Below, piece by piece: positions 8,018 to 14,518 of a DNA stretch of 27,744 bases. The notes beneath the pieces are model-generated. The model searched no databases and had not been told where the DNA came from. It was given only the letters and a program-made list of their open reading frames with translations. Positions within the stretch are counted from its first letter, which is position 1. Every line of letters starts with the position of its first letter. The DNA comes from an uncultured Vogesella sp. (GTDB lineage Bacteria; Pseudomonadota; Gammaproteobacteria; Burkholderiales; Chromobacteriaceae), in NCBI GenBank assembly GCA_946479405.1, contig CAMLGD010000012.1, forward strand, positions 1 through 27,744. The letters run 5' to 3'. Position numbers and translations under genes: made by a program.

Positions 8018-8254
8018 ATGCCGATTTACGAATACCGTTGTGCTGCGTGTGGTGCACAAAAGGAACATCTGCAGAAGATGAGCGATGAGCCGATTGCGCA
8101 GTGTCCGTCCTGCGGCAGTAGTGATTATGCCAAACAGTTGTCCGCAGCGGGCTTCCAGCTCAAGGGCAATGGCTGGTATGTGACCGACTTCAAGAACAGT
8201 GGCAGTGGCCCCGCCTGCGGTAGCGGCGGTTGTGGTAGCAGCGGTTGTGCCTGA
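8018..8254 (+). CDS. FmdB-family zinc ribbon protein
   Basis: A 78-residue protein beginning MPIYEYRCAACGAQKEHLQK with two CxxC pairs (CAAC near residue 8 and CPSC near residue 34) that should bind one zinc ion, followed by a Gly/Ser/Cys-rich tail GSGGCGSSGCA. This is the FmdB putative regulatory protein family, named after a Methylophilus gene; the biochemical function is unknown. A GGAG ribosome binding site lies at 8005-8008. The stop codon is 7 bases before the DUF502 gene, and the fmdB-DUF502-aspS order is commonly conserved in betaproteobacteria, suggesting cotranscription. The Cys-rich tail might bind additional metal; that is inference. Confidence 0.9.
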   Translation: MPIYEYRCAACGAQKEHLQKMSDEPIAQCPSCGSSDYAKQLSAAGFQLKGNGWYVTDFKNSGSGPACGSGGCGSSGCA

Positions 8255-8261
8255 AGCCAAT

Positions 8262-8915
8262 ATGAAGCACATCAAGATGACCCTGCGCGGCTATCTGGTA
8301 ACCGGGATCCTGATCTGGTTGCCGATTGCCATTACGCTGTGGGTACTGAACCTGATTATCGGTACGCTGGATCAGACCATCAATCTGCTGCCGCGAGTCT
8401 GGCGTCCGGAAAGCCTGTTCGGCTTTGATATTCCGGGTCTGGGCGTGGTGCTGGCGTTTGCCGTACTGGTCGGCACCGGTTTCATGGCGGCCAACGTGCT
8501 GGGGCAGCGGCTGCTGGACTTGTGGCAGCTGATCCTTACCCGTACCCCGGTGGTCAGCACCATCTACAACAGCGTAAAGCAGGTCAGCGATACCCTGCTG
8601 TCCGATTCCGGTCAGGCCTTCCGCAAGGCGCTGCTGGTGCGGTTTCCGCATCAGGGTGCGTGGACGGTAGCGTTCCAGACCGGCGCACCGAGCGGCCAGC
8701 TGAAGGCAGAACTGGGCGCGGAGGAGTACGTGAGCGTTTACGTGCCCACCACGCCAAACCCCACTTCCGGCTACTTCATCATCGTTCCCAAGAGCGAGAC
8801 CCGCGAACTGGAAATGAGCGTGGACGAAGCGCTGAAATACGTGATTTCGATGGGGGTGGTGGCGCCGTCGGCGCCTGAAACCGCCCGCTTGCCCGCAGGC
8901 AACGAGCGCAATTGA
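8262..8915 (+). CDS. DUF502 family inner membrane protein
   Basis: A 217-residue membrane protein starting MKHIKMTLRGYLVTGILIWLPIAIT. It has two hydrophobic segments, at about residues 11-33 and 55-77, followed by a soluble region containing the family motifs RTPVVSTIYNSVKQ and PNPTSGYFIIVPKSE. Its length and these motifs mark it as DUF502. No enzymatic activity is established for bacterial members that I can name. The start at 8262 was chosen over an in-frame ATG at 8199 because the latter overlaps the fmdB-like gene and adds a low-complexity Ala/Val segment. It is probably cotranscribed with the fmdB-like gene and perhaps aspS. Confidence 0.88.
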   Translation: MKHIKMTLRGYLVTGILIWLPIAITLWVLNLIIGTLDQTINLLPRVWRPESLFGFDIPGLGVVLAFAVLVGTGFMAANVLGQRLLDLWQLILTRTPVVSTIYNSVKQVSDTLLSDSGQAFRKALLVRFPHQGAWTVAFQTGAPSGQLKAELGAEEYVSVYVPTTPNPTSGYFIIVPKSETRELEMSVDEALKYVISMGVVAPSAPETARLPAGNERN

Positions 8916-8920
8916 CCAGC

Positions 8921-8939
8921 TTGGCCGCATGGCGGCCAA
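8921..8939. repeat. Inverted pair of TTGGCCGC repeats between DUF502 gene and aspS
   Basis: TTGGCCGC at 8921-8928 and GCGGCCAA at 8932-8939 face each other across three bases, giving an 8-pair hairpin 6 bases after the DUF502 stop codon. No T tract follows, so any termination would be weak. Confidence 0.9.
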
Positions 8940-8999
8940 TCCTGCGTTAGCGCCAAGCATCGTTATCCGACTACCCAATTCAACACATAAGGCATTGCA

Positions 9000-10793
9000 A
9001 TGCGCACCGATTATTGCGGACTCATCGACAAGAAATACCTCGGCCAGACCGTAACGGTAAAAGGCTGGGCCCACCGTCGCCGTGACCATGGCGGCGTGAT
9101 CTTCATCGACTTGCGCGACCGTGAAGGTCTGGTGCAGGTGGTGATCGATCCGGACACCCCGGAAGCGTTCCAGACCGCCGACAGCGCGCGTAACGAGTTC
9201 GTGCTGGCCATCACCGGTATCGTGCGCGAGCGCCCGGCCGGTACCGCCAACAGCAAGATGATCTCCGGCGAGATCGAGATCCTGGCGAAAAACATCGAGA
9301 TCCTGAACAGCGCGGCTACCCCGCCGTTCCAGATCGACGACGAGAACCTGTCCGAGAACGTGCGTCTGACCAACCGCGTCATCGACCTGCGCCGCCCGGC
9401 GATGCAGAAGAACCTGCGCCTGCGCTACAAGGTGGCCATGGGCGTGCGCAACCATCTGGACAAGCAGGGCTTCATCGACATCGAAACCCCGATGCTGACC
9501 CGCTCCACCCCGGAAGGCGCCCGCGACTACCTGGTGCCGTCGCGCGTGCATCCGGGCGAGTTCTTCGCGTTGCCGCAATCGCCGCAGCTGTTCAAGCAGC
9601 TGCTGATGGTGGCCGGCTTCGACCGCTACTACCAGATCACCAAGTGCTTCCGTGACGAAGACCTGCGTGCCGACCGCCAGCCGGAATTCACCCAGATCGA
9701 TATCGAGACCTCGTTCCTGAACGAGGACGAGATCATGGACATCACCGAAACCATGGCGCAGGAAATCTTCCGCGACGTAATGGGCGTGGAGCTGGGCAAG
9801 TTCCCGCGCATGACCTACGCCGACGCCATGTACTACTACGGTTCCGACAAGCCGGATCTGCGCGTGAGCCTGCAGTTCACCGAACTGACCGACGTGATGA
9901 AGTCGGAAGAGTTCAAGGTATTCCGCGGTGCCGCCGACATGGCCAATGGCCGCGTGGTGGGTCTGCGCGTACCGGGCGGCGCCACCATCAGCCGCAAGGA
10001 AATCGACGACTACACCCAGTTTGCCGGCATCTACGGCGCCAAGGGCCTGGCCTACATCAAGGTCAACGACGTATCCAAGCTGAACGAAGAGGGCCTGCAG
10101 TCCCCGATCGTGAAGTTCCTGTCCGCTGACGGCATCAAGGCCATCATCGAGCGTACCGGCGCACAGAACGGCGACATCATCTTCTTTGGCGCCGACAAGG
10201 CCAAGGTCGTGAATGAAGCCATCGGCGCGCTGCGCATCAAGATCGGTCACGAGCGTGGCGAGAAGGACGGCTACTTCGTGAAAGAATGGCGCCCGCTGTG
10301 GGTGGTGGACTTCCCGATGTTCGAACACGATGAAGAAGCCGACCGCTGGACCGCCTGCCACCATCCGTTCACCAGCCCGAAACCGGGTCATGAAGACCTG
10401 ATGGACACCGATCCGGGCGCCTGCCTGGCCCGTGCCTACGACATGGTGCTCAACGGCTGGGAAATCGGTGGCGGTTCGGTGCGTATCCACCGCGCCGAGA
10501 TCCAGGAAAAGGTGTTCGCCGCCCTGAAGATCAGCCCGGAAGAGCAGCAGAACAAGTTCGGCTTCCTGCTGGACAACCTGAAGTTCGGCGCGCCGCCGCA
10601 CGGTGGCCTGGCCTTCGGTCTGGACCGTCTGGTGACGCTGATGTGCGGCGCCGAGTCGATCCGCGACGTGATCGCCTTCCCGAAAACCCAGCGTGCGCAG
10701 TGTCTGCTGACCAATGCGCCGAACGCGGTGGACGAGAAGCAGCTGCGCGAACTGAACCTGCGTCTGCGCCAGAAGGCGGAGCCGACTGCCTAA
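9000..10793 (+). CDS. aspS: Aspartate--tRNA ligase, bacterial type
   Basis: This class II synthetase charges tRNA-Asp in the cytoplasm. The 597-residue product is full length with an N-terminal OB-fold anticodon-binding domain (residues about 1-105, [22 protein letters not shown]), class II motif 2 in [18 protein letters not shown], the bacteria-specific GAD insertion (about 285-420), and motif 3 in [15 protein letters not shown]. Residue 30 is His where the E. coli enzyme has Leu (RRRDL); from memory a His here goes with nondiscriminating enzymes that also make Asp-tRNA-Asn for GatCAB, so that is a possibility here. The start is preceded by AAGG at 8989-8992. A terminator follows at 10811-10836. 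Confidence 0.98.
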   Translation: MRTDYCGLIDKKYLGQTVTVKGWAHRRRDHGGVIFIDLRDREGLVQVVIDPDTPEAFQTADSARNEFVLAITGIVRERPAGTANSKMISGEIEILAKNIEILNSAATPPFQIDDENLSENVRLTNRVIDLRRPAMQKNLRLRYKVAMGVRNHLDKQGFIDIETPMLTRSTPEGARDYLVPSRVHPGEFFALPQSPQLFKQLLMVAGFDRYYQITKCFRDEDLRADRQPEFTQIDIETSFLNEDEIMDITETMAQEIFRDVMGVELGKFPRMTYADAMYYYGSDKPDLRVSLQFTELTDVMKSEEFKVFRGAADMANGRVVGLRVPGGATISRKEIDDYTQFAGIYGAKGLAYIKVNDVSKLNEEGLQSPIVKFLSADGIKAIIERTGAQNGDIIFFGADKAKVVNEAIGALRIKIGHERGEKDGYFVKEWRPLWVVDFPMFEHDEEADRWTACHHPFTSPKPGHEDLMDTDPGACLARAYDMVLNGWEIGGGSVRIHRAEIQEKVFAALKISPEEQQNKFGFLLDNLKFGAPPHGGLAFGLDRLVTLMCGAESIRDVIAFPKTQRAQCLLTNAPNAVDEKQLRELNLRLRQKAEPTA

Positions 10794-10806
10794 GGTTGGC
10801 CGCAAA
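10792..10806 (+). repeat. AAGGTTGGCCGCAAA repeat copy overlapping the aspS stop codon
   Basis: The longest consensus form of the dispersed repeat. Its first two bases are the last two of the aspS TAA stop codon, and the aspS terminator hairpin follows a few bases downstream. Confidence 0.9.
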
Positions 10807-10810
10807 CACC

Positions 10811-10836
10811 AAAAGGGCACCTGTGGGTGCCCTTTT
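10811..10836 (+). terminator. Rho-independent terminator after aspS
   Basis: AAAAGGGCACC and the complementary GGGTGCCCTTTT form a strong stem with a very short loop, ending in six T. Confidence 0.9.
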
Positions 10837-11104
10837 TTGTTGTGGCCATCAGGCCGCAGATTGTTGCCATGTCCCGGCTGGTCCGGCTGGCATGCACGGT
10901 CGTCAGCGGACCGCGCGCTTTTTATTGCACGCGCGGCTTGAATATCGCGCCACCACAGCCATATAACATCAAATTGTCTACCATCATTGCCGGTTGCTAT
11001 CGGCGAAATTGGCAATTTCAATTTGAGCGCTCCCGGAGGCTGATTTATAACCGCGTCAGCATCCGGGCCCTCCCGGGCACCAACCTATTTCCAAGGAGAT
11101 CCTC
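10837..11104. other. Noncoding spacer upstream of the peroxiredoxin gene
   Basis: I see no convincing gene in this 268-base stretch. It holds a candidate promoter (10938-10967), a long leader of more than 100 bases including a small GC hairpin (CCGGG-CCCT-CCCGG, 11063-11076), and a strong AAGGAGAT ribosome binding site at 11093-11100. An OxyR operator would be expected for this gene class, but I could not identify one with confidence. Confidence 0.6.
10938..10967 (+). promoter_or_regulatory. Putative promoter of the peroxiredoxin gene
   Basis: TTGAAT at 10938-10943 and TATAAC at 10962-10967 are separated by 18 bases. It would give an untranslated leader of about 130 bases ending in the strong ribosome binding site before 11105. 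Confidence 0.45.
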
Positions 11105-11719
11105 ATGGCCGTACTCGTAGGCAAGCAAGCCCCGTTCTTTGATGGTTCCAAGACCTTCTCCGCCGTACTGGGCGATGGTCAGATCGTAGACAACTACTCC
11201 TTCAAGGAAGCTACCGCCGGCAAATACGCCGTGGTGTTCTTCTACCCGCTGGACTTCACCTTCGTGTGCCCGTCGGAACTGATCGCCTTTGACCACCGCT
11301 TGGCCGAGTTCAAGGCCCGCAACGTGGAAGTGATCGGCGTGTCCATCGACAGCCAGTTCTCCCATGCCGCATGGCGCAACACCCCGGTAGAAAAAGGTGG
11401 TATTGGCCAGGTTGGCTACACCCTGGTGGCCGACATCCAGCACGAACTGTGCAAGGCTTTCGACGTTGAAGCCGACGGTGGCGTGGCTTTCCGTGGTTCC
11501 TTCCTGATCGACAAGTCCGGCGCCGTACAGCATCAGGTGGTCAACAACCTGCCGCTGGGCCGCAACGTGGACGAAATGCTGCGCATGGTTGACGCGCTGC
11601 AGTTCACCGAAGAGCACGGCGAAGTGTGCCCGGCAGGCTGGAACAAGGGCAAAAAAGGCATGAAGCCGTCCGCCGAAGGCGTGGCTTCCTACCTGGCTGA
11701 AAACGCCGCCGCCCTGTAA
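11105..11719 (+). CDS. Typical 2-Cys peroxiredoxin (Prx1/AhpC family)
   Basis: This cytoplasmic thiol peroxidase reduces hydrogen peroxide, organic peroxides and probably peroxynitrite. The 204-residue protein has the peroxidatic Cys55 in DFTFVCPSE and the resolving Cys175 in GEVCPAGW, the pattern of typical 2-Cys enzymes that resolve across the dimer. Arg127-type positioning residues cannot be assigned by eye, but the GSFLIDKSGAVQH segment is typical. Unlike the enterobacterial AhpC pair, no ahpF-like reductase gene is adjacent, so a thioredoxin-type partner is more likely; this is inference. An excellent ribosome binding site (AAGGAGAT) suggests high expression. It is a single-gene unit with a terminator at 11756-11784. 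It may be named ahpC, tsaA or prx in relatives, so no symbol is given. Confidence 0.94.
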   Translation: MAVLVGKQAPFFDGSKTFSAVLGDGQIVDNYSFKEATAGKYAVVFFYPLDFTFVCPSELIAFDHRLAEFKARNVEVIGVSIDSQFSHAAWRNTPVEKGGIGQVGYTLVADIQHELCKAFDVEADGGVAFRGSFLIDKSGAVQHQVVNNLPLGRNVDEMLRMVDALQFTEEHGEVCPAGWNKGKKGMKPSAEGVASYLAENAAAL

Positions 11720-11731
11720 TCAGCGCTTGGC

Positions 11732-11741
11732 TGCGGCCAAC
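11732..11741 (-). repeat. TGCGGCCAAC repeat copy downstream of the peroxiredoxin gene
   Basis: A single minus-oriented copy of the dispersed repeat, 12 bases after the stop codon and just before the shared terminator. Confidence 0.85.
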
Positions 11742-11755
11742 GTTTGATGATCAGC

Positions 11756-11784
11756 AAAAAGCCCTGCCGATTGGCAGGGCTTTT
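11756..11784. terminator. Bidirectional terminator between the peroxiredoxin and MFS genes
   Basis: AAAAAGCCCTGCC and GGCAGGGCTTTT form a 12-pair stem around GATT. It lies between convergent genes and has A/T tracts on both sides, so it can stop transcription from either. Confidence 0.92.
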
Positions 11785-11803
11785 GTCATGGTAGTGCCGA
11801 TAG

Positions 11804-13024
11804 CTACGCCAGCATGCGGCGCAGCGGCCCGGCCTGCAGCAGCACGGTAATGAGGCCGATGGCGGCGCACAGCCACCACAGCGTGGCGCCACCGAACTGG
11901 CCGTAGGCCCAGGTACCCAGTGCCGGCGCATACAGTGCGCGGCCGCTCCAGGCGGCGTTGTAGATGCCGAGATAGCGCCCGCGCTGGCGGCCTTCCGAGC
12001 GCAGCATCACGATGCTGGACCAGGTTGGCGACAACAGCAGCTCGCCGATGGTCAGCACTACCATCGCCAGCACCGCCCACAGCGCACCATGGCCGGCATT
12101 CAGCAGCAGAAAACTGCAGCCCATGCACAGCACCGCCAGCTGCGAGCAGCGCCGCAGCCCCCAGCGGCCAACCTGTTGTGCGATCCACACTTGCAGACCC
12201 ACCACCATCAGCCCGTTAAGGGTAAACAGATAGCCGATCCATTGCGGCCCCAGCCCATAGTGCTGACGCAGGAACAGCCCCAGCGTGCCGTACATCTGGT
12301 CGAATACCGCCACGATCAGCAGCAGGCCGAGCATGAATTGCAGAAACGCCGCATCGCGCCACGGCGAGCCGGTGCTGCCGGGTGCCTGCGGGCCGCTATG
12401 GGCGTGTCTTGCCGGCTGGGCAATGCCATAGTGACGATAGGCCCACGCCATCCAGCCGCAGGCCAGCAGGCTGCACAGCCCTTGCGCGATGAACACCCAC
12501 TGGTAGCCGTAAGGCGCCAGCAGCCCGCCGCTGATGCCGGCCAGCGAGGTGCCGAGGTTGAACGCCACCCGGTACAAGCCCTGCGCCGTCGGCCGCTGCT
12601 CCGGGCTGCATGGTTCCAGTACCAGCCGCATATTGCCGGGACGGAAGCCGCCATCAGCCAGGCCGGTCAGCACCAGCAGCGGTGCATAACCCCACAGTGG
12701 CAGCGGTAGCGCCAGGCAGAGTGTGCACAGGCCGCTGGCCAGCAGCAGGCAGGCGGCCAACTTGCGGGTGTCCAGCCGATCGGACAGCGCGCCGCCGGCA
12801 TAGGCGCCGGCAAAGCAGCCCAGACCGTAGCAGCTCATCAGCAGGCCGATGCTGCCGTAGGACAGCTGGTAGCGTTCCAGAAAGAACAGTGGCAGGAACA
12901 GTTTGGCGATGCCGCCCATGGTATTCATCAGGGTGGCGACTACCTGGATGTAGACCGATGGCGGCAGGCCGCGGAACGGGGTCAGTACCCGGCGCCCGAG
13001 GGTGGGGGCGAGCGAGGAGAGCAT
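11804..13024 (-). CDS. MFS transporter of unknown substrate
   Basis: A 406-residue inner membrane protein with about 12 hydrophobic segments and a central hydrophilic loop around residues 195-215 (HAHSGPQAPGSTGSP). The loop between helices 2 and 3 reads GGALSDRLDTRKLAA, the major facilitator signature (G-x-x-x-D-R-x-x-x-R/K). Later segments such as GDLSDPTWSSIVMLRS-type wording are not recognisable as a named family, so the substrate cannot be assigned. The ATG at complement 13022-13024 was chosen for its AAGGAA ribosome binding site; the frame is open upstream to 13147, but that extension has no membrane character. It lies downstream of tesA on the same strand, 155 bases away, and shares a terminator with the convergent peroxiredoxin gene. 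A drug or metabolite efflux role is a guess. Confidence 0.85.
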   Translation of the reverse strand: MLSSLAPTLGRRVLTPFRGLPPSVYIQVVATLMNTMGGIAKLFLPLFFLERYQLSYGSIGLLMSCYGLGCFAGAYAGGALSDRLDTRKLAACLLLASGLCTLCLALPLPLWGYAPLLVLTGLADGGFRPGNMRLVLEPCSPEQRPTAQGLYRVAFNLGTSLAGISGGLLAPYGYQWVFIAQGLCSLLACGWMAWAYRHYGIAQPARHAHSGPQAPGSTGSPWRDAAFLQFMLGLLLIVAVFDQMYGTLGLFLRQHYGLGPQWIGYLFTLNGLMVVGLQVWIAQQVGRWGLRRCSQLAVLCMGCSFLLLNAGHGALWAVLAMVVLTIGELLLSPTWSSIVMLRSEGRQRGRYLGIYNAAWSGRALYAPALGTWAYGQFGGATLWWLCAAIGLITVLLQAGPLRRMLA

Positions 13025-13179
13025 GCGATTTCCTTGTGGGACGCGAGGTGGTCCGCTGACGCGGGTGGGCACGGTGCCCGCCACAAGGTTAACCCGGCGT
13101 GCATGTAAAGCCAGTGGCATGGGTAAAACGCTGCGTTTTGACAGCAAAACAGCGGCGCAGCGGAGGTGTAAAGCAGCAC

Positions 13180-13824
13180 TCAGTGCCTGCGTAGCAAGGG
13201 TTGCAGGCCGGGCAGCACATTGGCCACCATGCGCGGCTGGGCGGCCGCCAGCGGGTGGATGCCGTCATTCTGGAACTGGCTCAGGTCGCGCTCGAAACCG
13301 GCCACCAGCAACGGCACCAGCGCGACACGCTGCTGTTTGGCCACCGCGCGGTACACCTGCTGGAACTTGCTGCCGTATTCCGGGCCATAATTTGGCGGCA
13401 GCGCCATGCCGATCAGCATCACGCGGGCATTGGCGGCCTGAGCCAGGCGCACCATGGCGTTGAGGTTGGACTGCATCTCCGTCAGCGGCAGACCGCGCAG
13501 ACCGTCGTTGCCGCCCAGCTCCAGCAGCAGTACGTCCGGCTGATGCTGCTTCAGCACTGTCGGCAGGCGGTTCAGGCCGCCGGCGGTGGTTTCACCGGAC
13601 AGACTGGCGTTGATCACCGTATGCTGTTTGCCTAGCCGGCCCTGCAGCAGGCTTACCCAGCCCTGCGCCGGGTTGATGCCGTAGCCGGCGGAAATGCTGT
13701 CGCCGAACACCACCACGCGGGCGGCCAGCGCGGCGGGGGCAGACAGGGCGGCGTATAGCAGCAGGCAGGGCAGGGCCAGGCGGCGCAGCGCGCCGGACAA
13801 CAACTTGGATCGACCAGACAACAT
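13180..13824 (-). CDS. tesA: GDSL-family arylesterase / acyl-CoA thioesterase I (TesA type)
   Basis: A periplasmic SGNH-fold esterase acting on acyl esters and thioesters. The 214-residue product begins with a signal peptide ending around SAPAALA, residues about 1-34. Catalytic blocks are all present: block I FGDSISAGYG with the nucleophilic Ser, block II Gly in SLSGETTAGG, block III LELGGNDGLRG with Asn, and block V NDGIHP with the Asp-His pair. I chose the ATG at complement 13822-13824, which has the strong ribosome binding site GAAGGAG; an earlier in-frame ATG at 13851 is less likely. The start codon overlaps that of the divergent ABC gene within a single CATG. The tesA-ybbA-ybbP neighbourhood is the same as in E. 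coli, which supports the assignment. Confidence 0.92.
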   Translation of the reverse strand: MLSGRSKLLSGALRRLALPCLLLYAALSAPAALAARVVVFGDSISAGYGINPAQGWVSLLQGRLGKQHTVINASLSGETTAGGLNRLPTVLKQHQPDVLLLELGGNDGLRGLPLTEMQSNLNAMVRLAQAANARVMLIGMALPPNYGPEYGSKFQQVYRAVAKQQRVALVPLLVAGFERDLSQFQNDGIHPLAAAQPRMVANVLPGLQPLLRRH

Positions 13825-14518
13825 GAACACTCCTTCGCAACAAGATGCCATTCTCAGCGCGCGCCACGTGGCGCGGCAAGTGGATTACCACGGCCAGACA
13901 CTGAACATCCTGCACGACGTGTCGCTGGCCATCGCCAGCGGCCAGAGTGTGGCCATCGTTGGCGCCTCCGGCAGCGGCAAATCCACGCTGCTGGCCATTC
14001 TGGCAGGGCTGGACAGCGCAAGTTCCGGCGAGGTGATGCTGGCCGGGCAGCCGCTGTCCGGGCTGGACGAGGATGGCCGCGCCTTGCTGCGGCGCCAGCA
14101 CGTTGGCTTCGTGTTCCAGAACTTCCAGCTGCTGCCGCAGCTCACCGCGCTGGAAAACGTGATGCTGCCGCTGGAGCTGGCCGGCCGCCGCGATGCCCGC
14201 GACGCCGCCACTGCCATGCTGCAGCGGGTAGGGTTGGCCGCACGGCTGGCGCACTACCCGCGGCACTTGTCCGGCGGCGAGCAGCAACGGGTGGCGCTGG
14301 CGCGGGCCTTCGTGATGCGGCCAACCGTGCTGTTTGCCGACGAGCCCACCGGCAACCTCGACCCGACCACCGGCCGCCAGATCGTGGCGCTGATGTTCGA
14401 ACTGAACGCCGAGGCCGGCACCGCGCTGGTGCTGGTCACCCATGATGCCGAACTGGCCGCGCGCTGCAGCGCCATCTACCGGCTGCAGGATGGCAAGCTG
14501 CAGCGGGGCGCAGCATGA
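13823..14518 (+). CDS. ybbA: ABC transporter ATP-binding protein (YbbA/LolD type)
   Basis: A 231-residue cytoplasmic ATPase of the MacB/LolD group. Walker A is GASGSGKST near residue 48, the Q loop is FVFQNFQLLPQ, the ABC signature is LSGGEQQRVALARA, Walker B is VLFADEPTGNLD, and the switch His is in LVTHD. It works with the FtsX-type permease encoded next: the two genes overlap by four bases (ATGA at 14515-14518), so they are translationally coupled. Their likely role is extracting or moving a lipid or hydrophobic molecule at the inner membrane using ATP as a mechanical driver; the substrate is unknown. The start codon shares a CATG with divergent tesA, as the neighbouring pair does closely in E. 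coli. The ribosome binding site is poor. Two repeat copies lie inside the gene (14232-14242 and 14316-14326). Confidence 0.92.
   Translation: MNTPSQQDAILSARHVARQVDYHGQTLNILHDVSLAIASGQSVAIVGASGSGKSTLLAILAGLDSASSGEVMLAGQPLSGLDEDGRALLRRQHVGFVFQNFQLLPQLTALENVMLPLELAGRRDARDAATAMLQRVGLAARLAHYPRHLSGGEQQRVALARAFVMRPTVLFADEPTGNLDPTTGRQIVALMFELNAEAGTALVLVTHDAELAARCSAIYRLQDGKLQRGAA

Noticed and set aside
8190..11021. A 943-codon open frame on the minus strand opposite the DUF502 gene and aspS
   Set aside because: It is the antisense shadow of strongly GC-biased codons in aspS. The product is a His/Val/Gln-rich sequence without recognisable domains and with no ribosome binding site, while aspS is an unmistakable full-length gene.
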